Source of the DNA: Ailanthus altissimus
Taxonomy: Eukaryota; Streptophyta; Magnoliopsida; Sapindales; Simaroubaceae
Assembly: GCA_946807835.1 (NCBI GenBank)
Contig: OX327690.1
Location: forward strand, 6,172,501 to 6,236,500
Direction of reading: 5' to 3'
DNA length: 64,000 nucleotides
Within the stretch, counting starts at the first letter, position 1. Every line of letters starts with the position of its first letter. Of this stretch, positions 35,037 through 48,600 are shown one piece after another. Position numbers and translations under genes: made by a program. Under the pieces are notes generated by a model. The model was not told where the DNA came from, searched no databases, and saw only the letters and a list, made by a program, of their open reading frames with translations.

Positions 35037-38019
35037 TTCAGAGCATATATATTTTTGTGCATCAGTGACGGCTTATGCGAATATGTGGGGTCTAAATTGT
35101 ATAAAAGATAAACTTACAAAAAATCAAAAAATATTATTTAGGCAGACATGTATAGGGTATTTCTTAGATATGTCAGATTTGACATTCTCTGGTATTTTGG
35201 TGTACGAGTTATTGTTACGTGAGGTGCATACCTTTAATTTAGAAGATGAGATGTGGCTTTACATAGGAAGAAAACGCATCTGATTTAGCTGGCAAGAGTT
35301 TGTACTAATAACCGGACTACAAATGCGAGATTACCCTCCCACCCAATAGCTGAATAGAAAATTGGGCACTCGATTATGAGATACATATTTTTCAAGGGTA
35401 AAAAATTTATCGTACATATTTCTTGATAAATGGTATAGACGTTTGAATTTGAAGGATATTGACAATGCAGATGCAGTAAAGTTGAGTTTATTTTATTTTG
35501 TGCATCGTGTTTTGATCCCACGTGATGAGAGTAGTGGAATTTAAAATTTTGTTCTATGTTTAGTGGACAACTTTGATGAGTTTAATAAGTATCGATGGGG
35601 TAATATTGCATGGACTGTGCTTCATAACTCACTTAAGAATGCTGCATTCCAAAACCTTGAGAAAATAAATAAGAAAGGGCTTATACAGAGTAAGTTTGAG
35701 AGTTACAATGTGTATGAATTTTTGCACGTATTTCTGGTACATCATAATTTTTTTGTATTTAACTTTTTGATCTTAATTATTTATTTATTTTGTATACACC
35801 AAACTTATATTTGAAAAATAATTATATTAGGTATAGATTTTCGAGGCAATTCCAATGTGCGGAGAGGTTTTTAGTTATCATTATGGTAATCGCTTCTCTC
35901 GTATTTTGAATTGGACGACTCTAGGGACTCCACAGTTCGATGACGTTCAGAATACAATATAAGGGAATGATTTGGTATATGCTGATATTAATGAAAAATA
36001 TATTGTTTATAACTTTTAATTTATTTTAAGCGTAACTTAATATTATATTTATAGGTTCTTTCGGTACATCGTAAATTAGTACCAAAAGACCATGAGAAGA
36101 AAGAAGCAATTATGCAACTGGTTAAACGTGTAGGCATTCCAAGCAAAAGTTATGCTGGGGACTTACCAAATATGTCTGATTACAGCGAGAGCAAAAGTAA
36201 GCGCCCCAGGGCCTATGCCCATTTCAGCGACCCTAACAATGATGTTATGAATGTGGAGGGGGATGGATATGAATGGACAAACTCACAAATGTCAGCACCA
36301 GTGCCAGAAGCAACAGTATATTACTTATTTACGTGATAAACTAAAGAGAAATTTTTATATATTTCTAAATAAGTCATTAACTATGGTTATGTTTCTTATA
36401 GTCTGAACACAGTGCATCTGCAGACCATGGTGTAACACATCAGATTGAGCAACTGCGGGAGGAGATGATTAAGAGATTTGAGTGTACTGAAGCTGCACTT
36501 CTGTAGAGAATGGACAAGGATAGAGATGAAATTTTTACAAGGATTGATCAACTCCAAACCGATCTTACACAGCAGATGCAGCAGATGATGATGTGCTTTA
36601 GGCAGTCATGCTAATTCCAACAGAACGAAAACCATAATATAGTAAGCAAAATAAATTTAAAATTGCAATAATTTTTCCTTACCTTAATTGCAGTTTGATT
36701 TATTTTAATATATACATATATTTTAGTTTGGAGAGAATACACCAGTAGGCTATCAACATGATTTTCAAACCCTAGCTACTGGTCATGATATATTGGCCCA
36801 GCCACTGATTGACAGTCCTGCAAGTGTTGAGATCTTGTCTGCCCCGTATAAGGGAGTGAGTCAATTTGGGAGACCGTATAGGCTTGCATGGTATTTGCAC
36901 ACCCCATATACAAATTCATTTCCACAAAGGATACATGAAAAAAAGAAAATTGAAATTAAAGTACAACCTCAAACAGACATGAATCCATTGTAGCAAATAA
37001 ACTCGGCTATCATAGTTGAGTTTCAGGTCTGGATGGACAAGGATGAGGGTGTAGTCATCTTACCTGGGCTTGACGCTAACCCGACATGGTTACGGAAATT
37101 GCTACACAACTAGTTGGATGGCTTTGTAAGTAAAATATATATTTAATAATTTTATCTCATTTTAATTTTATTTATTTAAATTTACACATTCACTTGACAG
37201 TAATTATATGTGTTGAAATCTCTCATTGTAATTGTTTGTTAATGCAGCATATTAATAAGTATTTGAAGGTGATTCAGCTTTGGCAAAACTATTACACTAA
37301 TGCATTACCCTAATTGTCCACTTCTGTGGATTCGTAGTTCTTTATGAATATTAAATTAAATTAATTATATTTTCTTATTTTATATTTATTGATTATTCGA
37401 TGGCCTTGTATTTTTAGGAGACTTTTAGACTCTTTTATGAGAAATACAAAAATGACATGACTAGCATTGTATGGAGTGATGAAGTGATGGCATATGCCTA
37501 AGGTGCTAAAGAAGATTTACTCGATGCACGTATGTGGATTGAGGTTAATAAGGTAAAATATAATATTTTGTGTGAATGTTATTATTTTTGTTTATAACTT
37601 GTAGTACAATTTGTAAGACTTATTTGAATTTTATATAGGTTTATATTCCTGTCAACTACAATTAACAGTATTGGGTGATGGCTGAGGTGAACATCTTACA
37701 TCGATAAATAGTGATCTACAATTCTAGCATCAAGGGATTTATTGATGGCGTGATTGAGAATCATGTCCTGCCATTATCTACGTTGTTACCCCATTACCTA
37801 GATGCTTGTAGATTTAATGAGCAATAACAAATTATACCTGACTTAACCCATTTTTATGTAATTAGATTAAAGAATGGAGTGCCACAACAGACAGTGAATA
37901 GTGAGAATTGTGGGGTTTATGTTTGTATGTTTATAGAGTTTTTGATGTTTTGTCGTCCCCTAAATTTTGGTCCTATGCATGGGTCATTTTTTAGGATCAA
38001 AATGGCAATTGACTTATGA
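35037..38019 (+). pseudogene. Ulp1-like cysteine protease with DUF1985 domain (MULE-encoded)
   Basis: The N-terminal part at 35065-35830 resembles the plant DUF1985 domain: FRQTCIGYFLDM, FSGILVYELLLREV, an LYIGRKRI block followed by FSWQEFVLITGL, then NFDEFNKYRWG. The C-terminal part at 37640-38019 resembles the C48/Ulp1 peptidase end: VYIPVNYN...QYWVMAEV, IYNSSI and, near the end, NSENCGVYVCMFIEFL. Several introns seem present. Stops occur at about 35281, at about 37710, and elsewhere. The usual catalytic His of HWV reads Tyr and the usual Asp of YDSS reads Asn, while the Cys of CGVYV remains, so the protease would be dead even without the stops. Family members remove SUMO-like modifiers, but in MULEs their role is unknown. 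Confidence 0.75.
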
Positions 38020-38289
38020 ATATATGCAAAAAAATAGTAAAAGAAAATTAAATGTTTGTATGTTTATAAAGCTTTTTTTTATGTATTTTGTACATTTTAT
38101 TGTAAATGTATAATTAGTCAAAGCATGCATTATTAACGATAATGGAAAAAAAATATATAATAAACGTATCAATTAAACATAATCGTAACAAAGTACAAAT
38201 TAATTAGTCAAATAAGTCCCATAACTACATGACTTAAAAATACAAATATAACTCATAAAGAACACATCAACTACCATGTAATGGAATTG

Positions 38290-39960
38290 GATTTCGACAA
38301 GTTTGTCGATTATGTCCATGCCGCTTACAATAGCTACATACATTCTTCGTGGGAGCCTCACCTTACGATAGAATTTGATTCTTCCGACGTCTTCCTGATT
38401 GTCGGCGTACTATAGGAGGCTGGATGTCAGCAGCTCTCAACTCCTCTAGAACAATCCAATCTAATGGATGACCAACCGGATTTACTGGTTCACTATATGC
38501 ACACAACAAAGACTCAGTTGTGTAATATCTCAAATAAAAAGTCTGGTACTAGAATCTGACCTGCCTGCATACTGCAAGTGCATGAGGACACGGTAGTTGC
38601 CGCAAATTAAACTTTTGACAACTACATGACTTCCCTAAGATGTCCATTATTTCATTTCTTTTTCTGTCCTTAACGATAAAATGAGATTGATCTATTGTAT
38701 GCACTGTCATACAAGCAAAATCATCATTGTGCTTTCAAATCTTGTCATGGGCCCAAGTGGTCAAGAAGTTTGACATATTTTCTGCAGCCTCACATCTCTC
38801 AACAAACCATCTTTGCATTAACTCTTTAATCCACTCAATTAAGACAGTCATCGTCATGCTACGTCCTTCTTTCGCAACAGCGTTAATGCTCTCTGCAATG
38901 TTGGTGGTCATGATGTCATATCTTCTGAATGCTCCCATTGATTGAGCCTATTTTGAAAAACCAATCTCCTTCTCCAAGTATCTCATTGCCTCCAGTTTTA
39001 TTTCTCGCATCTTATTAATTTTCCTTTAAAAGTCAGCTATACGATACGCCTTGGCAGTAACAAAATAGGAAGCCAAATATCCCCCTTCTTTTGTTGTCTA
39101 CGACGATATCTTATATCGTGTTATTAAATTACACTTCAAGTGATGGATGCATACACCATGATATACATTAGGAAATACCTCTCTAATGGCCTTCTTGATA
39201 CTAGCATGTCGATAAGATATAAATATAAAGTTCTTAAGATCGCCAATGACTCCTCGAAGTTTTGCTATAAACCACTTCCATGAAGCATCATTTTCAGAGT
39301 CAACAATACCCCATGCAAGTGAAAAATTTTAGTTGTTTCCATCTTTGCAAATAACCACAAACATTATTCCCAAGTATGCATTTTTTTAAAATATACCATC
39401 AACTGCAATAATCGATCAGATGGAAGATTGGAACCCTCTAATACATGGTTCAAGAGTCATGAAGAAATATTTGAAGTGCTTGCAATCGTTAATCTCCAAA
39501 TGCGTAACTGTACCTGAGTTCTGTTGTTCCAATATATGACAGTATGCAGGAAGTAATTTATATGAACCTTCTGGAGTACCACGTATCAACACCAATGCAT
39601 GCTCCTTAGACCGCTAAGCAGTAGGGTAAGTTATGTCCACACATAAAGAACAGTACGATCTTCTATTGGCGCTAAAAAAAAATTGAACATCATTGTCGTT
39701 TCTAATCTCAATAGGTTTTAACTTATACCTCGTTGTATCAATTTTGATTTTTAAAGTCACCTTACAGTTCACATTGTCGACTCCCAAGGTATAACATACT
39801 GTATTTAAAAGATCTTTAAAATTAATATCTTTCGGAACCGAAATTCTAAATTTACTATAATCAACATAACTTTCTTCCCTATCATTAGAACTCTCTCACT
39901 TTCCTCCAAAATAAATAACAATTGTATCATACTACATAGGACTTGAAAAAAAAATGACAA
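38290..39960 (-). pseudogene. Mutator-like (MULE) transposase
   Basis: Reading leftwards from about 39960, an N-terminal region precedes the transposase core. The core is recognisable at 39440-39150: a VDGIF block, LGIMFVVICKDGN, WGIVDSENDASWKWF and CIHHLKCN. The block RRYDIMTTNIAESINAV, then ELMQRWFVERCE, lies at 38750-38930, as in MULE transposases. A SWIM zinc finger (CSC...LPCPHALAVC) is at about 38568-38632, and a terminal CCHC knuckle (CSYCKRHGHNRQTC) at about 38298-38340. Domain order and spacing are normal for the family. Frame changes and stops (for example after FSK near 38945) make it a pseudogene. It faces the Ulp1-like gene tail to tail. Confidence 0.83.
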
Positions 39961-40069
39961 TTAGTAAAATTATTTAAAAATAAATCAAAATAATTATTTA
40001 AAAATAAAAAAATAAAAATTATGCGCAATTACGCGCATCGGAGATCCTTAAATTGACAGCTGCCACACC

Positions 40070-40530
40070 GGCCGCCGTTTGGTTTTCGCCAAACATACTA
40101 GAAATTTTATTTTTGATTGGATTTCAACGTCTTTTACACCATTCTAACTCATTTTTCACATTTAATTCATTAATAACACCTATTTTTAACTTTAAATATA
40201 AGTTTTATCTAATTTCTAATTAAAATTAAATTTTTTTAAAAATTTTAGAAAACTTACAAGATTTGGCTATTTCTTTTATTTGAAGTGATAAATATACTCA
40301 GCAATACTCGATTTTCACAATAACAACTTAAAAAATATTCGGCCATCAATATAATTCTTGGTTCGGTAGAAAGAAATGAGAGAAATTTTATGTTTTTGAT
40401 ATTATGGCAAATATGTCTAAAAATGAAAATTTTGGTTAATTAAGTATAATCAATTTATATTTGGTTAAAAAAAGAATAATGAAAAAATAGGAAGGTTATT
40501 TATGAAATTTTTCCAAATTTTTTATAATGT
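40070..40530 (-). repeat. Right terminal inverted repeat of the MULE
   Basis: Inverted match to 33891-34345. The GC-rich inner border (about 40028-40095, with 'cggccgccg') partly mirrors 34350-34500. Confidence 0.83.
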
Positions 40531-41748
40531 CCAATTATTCTAAAATTAGAATATGTCATTCTTGAATTATATATTATTTTCATATATGAATATTATATCA
40601 TAATTCCTACAAAATCTATTTTATAATCACCCTCAAATCCAAATCATTAACCTGACAAAATTAAAATATTTACTGAACAGAATTCAGTCTCCTAATTTTA
40701 TTATATCACTTGCCAATTTAAAAAATCATGAAACTATAATAGAATCACTCTTGATACATATCTCATATCATAATAAATGTTTCATTTCCAAAACTATGCT
40801 AAAAGTATTTTAAAACTATTTTGTTCAATAATTTTAAATTTCTATTAATCAAAATACTACAGTGAGGTGACACACTTTAAAAAATTATAACAATTTTAAT
40901 ACAATGATCTTAATGCTTACAGTTCGGTATTTTATACTAGACATATAAAATTAACATATTTCAAAAAATTATAATTTGTAAAGATCATTTGATAGATCAA
41001 AATTAGTTCGTCACTTGAGTATACTGTAAAAACAGGAGATTTTCATAATTTTATAATTATTTTTGTAAATTCATTAAAAATCAAATTTATGGAATTTATA
41101 AACAATTCAACGTTTCACATGATCATAAAAATATCTAGTCATATTCTCAAATATCAACACCAGAATTAGAGTACAAAAAGTTATAAAATTCTCGGATTAA
41201 AATATTATCATGTAGAAATTCTATAATCTATCGTAGTTCATCATTTTACCTACGAATTCATCAACAATTCTAAATATATTTCATAAAATCAACATCAATA
41301 TCAAAAAAAATAAATTATATGATAACCTCAAAGAATTGGAAAAAAAAGGTAAAAAGTACATATTATGATTTTAAAAGTCCTTAAAACACAATTTTTTCTT
41401 CAATTTCTCCCTTCTTCTTCTCTTTTCTCTTTCTCCCTCTCTCTTTCTCTCTAAGCGTAAAGGGTGGCTCAACCAAAATAAATAGAGGTTAGAAAATGGT
41501 CGTCTTATATTATTAGGTTACTTTTTTATATTTATAAATTAACTTTTAAAACTTTTCAAATATTATAATTTTGTATCTAAAATAAATTTAAAATCTTATA
41601 AATAAACTCAATACTAATAATAAAACTTTAATCTATATAAATAATAGTAATAAAAATATATAAATTAAGTATCACTTACATACAAAAAAAATATGATTAA
41701 TATATATATTTTTATCTATTGTGAATAATTGATTATTACACCAAAGGA
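40531..41748. other. Gene-free stretch between MULE and LINE
   Basis: AT-rich sequence, probably the rest of the D LTR. The only landmark is the pyrimidine run 41395-41455. No coding sequence is supportable. Confidence 0.45.
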
Positions 41749-42512
41749 GAAACTAAAAGTGAAACAAAGTACTAACAAGAAAGAGGGCACAAAAAATAGA
41801 AAGGAAGAAGTTTTTTAGGAATCGACTGCAATATAGGTGAAGACAACAAAACCAGCAAATGTAAGGGCTTCAAGGAATAAGGAGAGAACCAATGAAGAAG
41901 TTACTATTTTGAGTATTCTAACAGGGCAAAATGACTCAGGAACAAACTCGGACAAATGAATGGAGCTAACTGAATACCGATCCCAAGAAGAGTAAGAGAC
42001 GACCCAAGGAATTTAATGAGACTAGATGGGGAAGAGTGGTGATGGATTAGGAAGTGTAGGCATCTATGGGAAAGATCTTAAAGATAGTAAGCAGTTCCTA
42101 CTATAGCAAAAGATCAAAATAGCGCGGGAAATTTATATTCCCTTTGTGGAAATTTTGGAGCCAAAAGCAAGGGTATTGAGGAGGAAATCTTGGACTCGGG
42201 AGAAATGATTTAAAAAGCCCAATTTGTCTTAACCCATGGGCCCAAAGGGAATATACAGAAACAAGCCCTAAAACGGTGGAAGAAGCTTGCAAGGAAATGT
42301 GAAACAAAAAAGGCCACTTCAGTAGGGCCTATGCTTGGCGAAATAGCTAAACCAAATTCGAACCCAATGACAAAAGTGCTGAGCCCAGAAAATAAAAAAA
42401 AAGAATAGAAAAGGCAAAAAATCAACTAAAACAGAACTTGTGAAGCTAACATGACTAAAGTAACAAACTCAATCATTTTGGTAGAGGCTGAGAATTAGCC
42501 CCGCCTAAAATT

Positions 42513-43680
42513 ATGAGAATCCTAAGCTGGAATATCCGAGGTCTGGGGAGTCCTCAGACATTTCCCAAGACCTCAGACATTTCGAAGCTTAAGGAACACT
42601 CTTTAAACAAATAAGCCAAACCTTGTATTTATCTGTGAAACTAAAATGCTTGAGAATGTGATGAGAAGAACAGCGTTTCGGTTGGGATTTGAAAACTATT
42701 TTGTCGTTAACAGATAAGGTCTTGGAGAAGGAATAACGTTATTATAGAATAACATTATTGATGTCAAAATACTATTAGACAATAAATGTCATATTGATGC
42801 TTTGATTGTGAAATGTGCTTATAAGCAATAGAGGTTTACTAGGGTATATGGTTTTTCTAAGATAAAATAGAAAAGACATACTTGGGCCCTTCTTAAAAGG
42901 TTAGCAAGTTTGTCCAATCTACTATGGATTTACAGTGGAGATTTTAATGCAATTCTTGACTTAAAAGAGAAAAATAGAGGTTCCCTAAGGAATGCTGATG
43001 CAATTGATGGGTTTAAGGAAGTAATAAAAACCTACAAGCCATGTTTTTCCTGTACTTGGTGTAACAAAAGGTTTAGCCTCAACTTGATTGAAGAAAGGCT
43101 TAATAGATTCTTATGCACGGAGGATTAGAACAAGCTTTATGGTAGAATCTAAGTTTATCACTTGGTAGCCACAAGATCTTATCATTGCCCAATTTCGATG
43201 GAGGCCATAGAGACTCAAGTATGTCTTAGAAACAAGAGGAGACCAAAAGTCAGGTTTCACTATGAAGATATCTGGAATACTAATGACAAGTGTAAAGAAA
43301 TTGTCAATAAGTACTGGAACAATGGAGGAAGTATTAGGGTGGATGACACTACTAATTTTATGGAAAGGATTATGAGAGTTAAAGAGGGGCTAAGTTAATA
43401 AGGTAAGGAAACTTTTGAGGGAGGGCACAGGAAATTATATTCGCTTAAGAACCAGCTCAACAAAAGTAGAATTGAACATAAGCAGTTTGAGGCTCCTAAC
43501 GATATTAGAAATCTGGAAAAGGAAATTGATCAACTTCAATAGGAAAAGATATTTTGGAAGGAATGGTCAAGAGCAACCTGGATTAAGGCAAGGGACAAAA
43601 ATACCAAGCTGTTCAATGCCATGGCATTTAATAAAAGAAAGAAAAATGAGATTAAAAGGCTTATTGAGGGAGCATGGTCA
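42513..43680 (+). pseudogene. LINE endonuclease domain
   Basis: It begins with the SWNIRGLGS block at about 42525 (the EEP-nuclease N-terminus), then FICETKML (metal-binding Glu), WIYSGDFNAIL at about 42926-42960 (the conserved GDFN), and RLNRFLCTED, which is the usual RLDR block altered to RLNR. This apurinic-type endonuclease nicks DNA for target-primed reverse transcription. Stops at several sites, including one after NKPNL-like sequence and others near 42715 and 43126, mean it is not translatable. Confidence 0.8.
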
Positions 43681-43959
43681 GTGAACTGAAGATGAGCAGG
43701 AGGTGGAGGATATAATTTGTGGTTACTTTGATAACCTGTTCACATCCACATAATTTACAAGGGACCAAATTGACTCAACTCAAGGGATAACTTCCAGAAT
43801 CACAGAATAGATTAACCAAGAGCTATGCAGACCATTCAACTGAGAGGAAGTTGTGAAAGCCATATAGCAGACTAATCTAGAAAAGGCTCTAGGCTTAGAT
43901 GACCTTTCAGCAAGCTTCAACCAAACACAATGGAAATCAAATGGACACAGCACAATTAA

Positions 43960-45180
43960 CATTTGCCTAAGCATTCTCATTCATCAAGGTGATATCTTAA
44001 ATTTTACTTATACTTTAATTTCTTTAATTCCTACGAAGCAGAATCCACACTAGGCTAAACCAATAAGCTTATGTAATGTAAGCCATATTTTTATTGCAAA
44101 TAGACTTAAGCTTGTACTAAATATTATTATTTCACCTAATCGAAGTGTTTTCTTACTAAATGGATTGATTAGTGATAACACCATCCTAGGTTATGATTGT
44201 TTACACAAAATTTAGAACAAAAAGATAGGGAGAACATGTTACCTAAACTTGATATCAATAAAGTTTATGATAGGCTAGAATAGGTATTCCTGAAATGTTT
44301 TATGGAGAGGCTTGGTTTTTCCAATCAATAGATTGATCTTGTTATGAATTACATCTCCTCTACTTCCTTTTCAATACTAATCAATAGGAAATCAAGGGCC
44401 TTATTCGCCCTAAAAAATGTCTTAGACAAGGTTGCCCTCTATCCTCATATTTGTTCCTAATCTGTGCAGAAGCCCTCTCAACTCTAATTCTCTAAGCAGA
44501 AGCATAAGTTCATATTCATCCACTCCTTGTATGTGTCACACCTTCTCTTTGCAAATGATATCCTTTTATACATTAATGATATTGATCAAGGGTGTAACAA
44601 ACTCAAGCAACTATTTTACAAGTACTCTAAAGCTTCATGACAAGTTATCAACTTTGAAAAATCATCTCTGTTCTGCAACCCAAATATCCCCCAAGTGCAA
44701 GCTCAGTAAATCCAGGATCTGCTTTAGATAAGAAGGGTCTCAATGCATGAAAAGTACCTTGGTATGACTTCTATAATGGGTAGAAACAAAAGAGGGTTCT
44801 TTAATGATATTAAGCTTAAAGTATCTACCAAGGTCAACCAGTGGAATAAGAGATTGTCTTCAAATGGAGGGAAAGAGGTTCTAATTAAGGCTATAACTCA
44901 AGCTATCCCTACATATGCAATGAGTGTTTACAAGCTTCCATAGAGTCTATAATGGGTAGAAACAAAAGAGGGTTCTTTAATGATATCAAGCTTAAAGTAT
45001 CTACCAAGGTCAACCAGTGGAATAAGAGATTGTCTTCAAATGGAGGGAAAGAGGTTCTAATTAAGGCTATAGCTCAAGCTATCCCTACATATGCAATGAG
45101 TGTTTTCAAGCTTCCATAGAGTTTATGTACTGGCATCCAAAAGTTGTTTGCTAATTTTTGGTAGGGATTTAAAGGAGAGC
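43960..45180 (+). pseudogene. LINE reverse transcriptase domain
   Basis: Blocks in three frames include RPISLCNV at about 44055, LSPYLFLICAEALS at about 44440, FADDILLYIND at about 44548-44580 (the catalytic F-ADD box) and YLGMTSIMGRNKRGFFNDI at about 44758. Then follows the usual KVNQWNKRLSSNGGKEVLIK and AIPTYAM block. A 176-bp stretch of that last part is duplicated in tandem (44770-44945, 44946-45121). Frame changes and stops are numerous. Confidence 0.82.
44770..45121 (+). repeat. 176-bp tandem duplication inside the LINE RT
   Basis: Two adjacent copies starting 'tctataatgggtagaaac' differ at only a few positions by eye, so the duplication is young relative to the LINE. Each copy encodes the GRNKRGFFND to YKLP/FKLP part. 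Confidence 0.93.
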
Positions 45181-45191
45181 AAGAAAAGAAG

Positions 45192-45690
45192 AGTTAAATT
45201 TGAAGAATGAATGCTCAATTGAGTCTTTTGTGTTTTTGTGTATTATATCCAATGTAACAGTATATACATTTACATTCTATAAGATACCATTTTATATCAA
45301 TTTACAGAGGGTATTCTGCTGTGATTCTTACACCAAACACTGCCCTATAATTTTGGCTTTTTCCTAGTACTCCATATGATCTCCATCGTTGAATGAGCCC
45401 TTGTTGTACCTTCATCATTAGGATTGCTACACCTCATTGTTGTCCTTCCTCCTGAGTTGTGTATGCCAGCCTGTGGTGTCCAACACTCACTTTTTTATTT
45501 CTGCTGATATTGCTGTCCTTGCTGTTGTGGTGTGCAGCCCTCATTTTTCCTGGTGCTGCTGTCCTTTCTCCTATGGTTTTGTCATGTTTCTTCTAGTTTG
45601 TTACACTGCCATGTCACCAGTTGATTAGTTGGCAATGGTGCCATATCATCCTCACATTTAGGTGTCTGACTCATTTTCATATTTTCAACA
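45192..45690 (-). repeat. 3' LTR of the copia element
   Basis: 499 bp, running agttaaatttg to ttttcaaca on the plus strand. Seventeen of the 18 differences from the other LTR are transitions. Confidence 0.95.
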
Positions 45691-45697
45691 TCCCCAC

Positions 45698-48600
45698 TCA
45701 AGCTAAAGGTTTTAGTTTGGACCTTTAGCTTGTCTCTCAAATAGCAGAATCTATCACTGTTGAGGGCTTTAGTTAGGATGTCAGCAGGTTGCTCCAAACT
45801 TGGAATGAATCAGATGTCTAATTCACCATTACACATTTTATCCCTGACAAAGTGTATGTCAATCTCAATATGTTTGGTCCTTGAGTGATATACTGGATTT
45901 GAGGCCATAGAAGCAGCACTTGAGCTGTCGGTGTAGAGTATTGGTATGCTTTTAAGTTCCAGTTTCAGTTCTTGAGCTAATGATTTTATCCAGCTGAGTT
46001 CTGCTGCTGCATTTGCTATGGCTCTATACTCTGACTCTGCACTTGATCTTGATACCACCGATTGTTTCTTTGAGCTCCAAGAGATTAGGTTGTCACCTAA
46101 ATAAACTGATTTTTTGAATGTCAAGCCATGGTCAACAGTGTTGCTCAAATATCTTAAGACTCTTTTATAGGAGATCCAATGTTCCTCTAATGGTGCACTC
46201 ATGAATTAGCTTAGTTTATTCACTGCAAAAGCCAATTCTGGTCTTGTCAAGGTAGCATATTGAAGGCTCTCTATCACACTTCTGTAAAGGGTTGGATTGT
46301 GAAAGGGTCTTCCACTTGTTCTGGTCAGTTTAATCCCTGAGCACGGTGGTGTATGAGCCCTCTTGCAGCTTGTCATCTTTGTCTTTTGAAGGAGTTCTCT
46401 GATATACTTGGATTGAGACAGAAATATTGTGTCTCTTGATCTTGTCACCTCTATTCCAAGAAAGAAATGCAGTTCACCTAGGTCTTTTAGAGCAAACTTG
46501 GCTTTCAGGTTCTCAATCAACTTCTAAATTATCATTTCATTGCTCCCTGTGATGACTATGTCATCAACATATATCAACAGCAGTGTGACATCTTCTTCTG
46601 TTCTGCTGAAAAACAGTGAAGTATCTATCTTCGCTCCTGTGAATCCCCACTGAATTAAAGCTCCCTTTAATTTTTCAAACCAGGCTCTTGGAGCCTATTT
46701 AAGGCCATATAAGGCCTTGTTCAGTTTGCAGATAAAACCTGATTTCGAGGGGTCTTCATATCCTTGTGGTTGATCCATGTATACATCTTCTGTTAGGTCA
46801 CCATTCAAAAAGGCATTTTTGATGTCCACTTGTCTGAGTTTCCACCCATTTCTCAGAGCTAAAGACAGAATTATTCTAATGGAGTATAGTTTCACAACAG
46901 GGCTGAAGGTTTCATTATAATCTAGTCTTGGGGTTTGATGAAAACCCTTGACCACAAGCCTGGCTTTGTACCTTTCAACTGAGCCATCAGCTTTGTGCTT
47001 CACTTTAAAAACCAATTTGTTTCTCACAATCCTCATGTTGGGTGAATGAGGCACTAGGGTCCATGTCTTGTTCTTGAGAAGAGCAATGTATTCTTCATTC
47101 ATAGCCTCTTTCCAGTTTGGGTCTAGCAGAGCTTCATGAATGGATGTTAGTGTGCATGGAAGTTGAGGTGCAGTGTTTAAGTAGACTTTGGGTTTGAAAA
47201 TACCAGCTTTGGACCTTGTTGTCATGGGGTGAGTGTTTTGATTTTGATATGGCTGCAGGTTTTGTATTTCTAATGGTGGGTTTAAGGTTGTGTTTTATTG
47301 TACAATGTTTGAGTCATCTGTGTTGTTTTTTGAGTTCTGTGGAATTGGTGAAGTGATGGATTGATCAATATCTGAGGGGTTACCAGTTGACAGTTCCAGA
47401 CCAGCTGATTGACTGACTGTATGGGGTTCAATAAATATGAATTGCTGAATTGTTCGATCAAAAGAGACTTCATCATTAGTATTATGAAATTTAAACTGTG
47501 AGCAAGACAGATAAGGGAAGGATTCTTCATTGAAGACTATATGTCTTGCAATGTAGATTCTTCCTGAAGAGTTTTGACACACATATCCCTTATGTTTATC
47601 ACTGTATCCTAGGAACACACACTTACTAGTATGAAAATCAAATTTGTTGGTGTTGTAGAGTCTTAAGTGAGGGTAACACTCATAGCCAAAAGTTTTGAGT
47701 AAGGAGTAGTCTGGCGTATGACCCCACAGTTTCTCAAAAGGAGATTTATAGTTTAATTTTTTTTAGGGTAATTTATTTATTAGGTAGGTGGCAGTGTGGA
47801 CAGCTTTCCACCAAAATTTAAGAGGCATGACTGCTTGTGCAAGAAGTGTTAGGGCTGTTTTGGTTAAGTGCCTATGCTTTCTTTCTACTTTTCCATTTTG
47901 GTGGTGAGTATGTGGACATGAATATCTTTGATTTATTCCCTCTGAGTTCAGGTATGCTTCTAAGGCTCTAAATTCCCCACCCATATCACTTTGTAGGTTC
48001 TTGATTTTGTGTCCGGTGAGCTTTTCAATTTTGGTCTTAAAGGCAATAAATTTGGACATTGTTTCTGATTTGTTTACAAGGGGATATGTCTAGGTGAAGT
48101 TGGTGTGGTCATCCACTAGGGTCAGATAATATTTGTAGCTCTTGTTTACTGTGATAGGGACTGGTCCCCATAGATCTGCATGCACTATTTCTAAGGGATG
48201 TTCTGTTTTGATTTCTGTTTCTTTGAAGGATAATCGATGTCCTTTACCATATTGACAGGCTGAGCAAAAAGGGAGTTTAATGTCTGCAGTGTCATTATTT
48301 TTCATTTTGAGAAGATCTTTACAACTTAATATAATCTCCTTGAGTACCATTACATTAGGGTGCCCTAATCTTCTATGAAGAAGTTCTATTTGGCAGATTG
48401 ATCTCAAGGAACTGTTGTTGCCATTTAAGGCTACTTGACTCACACAAAACATTGACTCAGGACTAGTGACACAGAACAATGACTCTGAAATGGTTGGTTT
48501 GACAGATATAGGACTCGAATTTTGACTTGACACCTTAGGTTGACACTGCAGCTGGTATAGCCCTTCTTTAGCCACTCTCAGAAGCATCACCTTCCCCTGT

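Larger units (their letters stand above)
33891..40530. mobile_element. MULE with long terminal inverted repeats (Ulp1-carrying, Kaonashi type)
   Basis: The ends are long inverted repeats of about 450-470 bp: 33891-34345 and about 40070-40530 match in reverse complement, including 'tttggaaaaat', 'ctcctattttttcattatt', 'aaattgattatact' and 'aaaattttcatttttgga'. A possible diverged 9-bp target duplication is gcaattaat (33882-33890) against ccaattatt (40531-40539). Inside are an Ulp1-like gene reading rightwards and a Mutator-type transposase reading leftwards. This combination, with long inverted repeats, defines Ulp1-bearing MULEs (Kaonashi elements) known from several plants. Both genes are broken, so the element cannot move by itself. 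Confidence 0.85.
30417..41748 (-). repeat. Long LTR of element D, split by a solo LTR and a MULE
   Basis: Starting next to the primer site, sequence continues without coding content to a pyrimidine-rich run at about 41395-41455 and AT-rich sequence up to the LINE. Taking out the solo LTR (30604-32680) and the MULE (33891-40530) leaves about 2.6 kb, a usual size for Del/Tekay-type LTRs. The right-hand boundary is inferred: 'ttgattattaca' at 41748 would give a TG start on the minus strand. The partner LTR is not in the window, so this is a working interpretation. Confidence 0.5.

Noticed and set aside
47282..47530. 82-residue frame overlapping the copia polyprotein
   Set aside because: Same strand but a different frame from the integrase-RT linker; no conserved motif.
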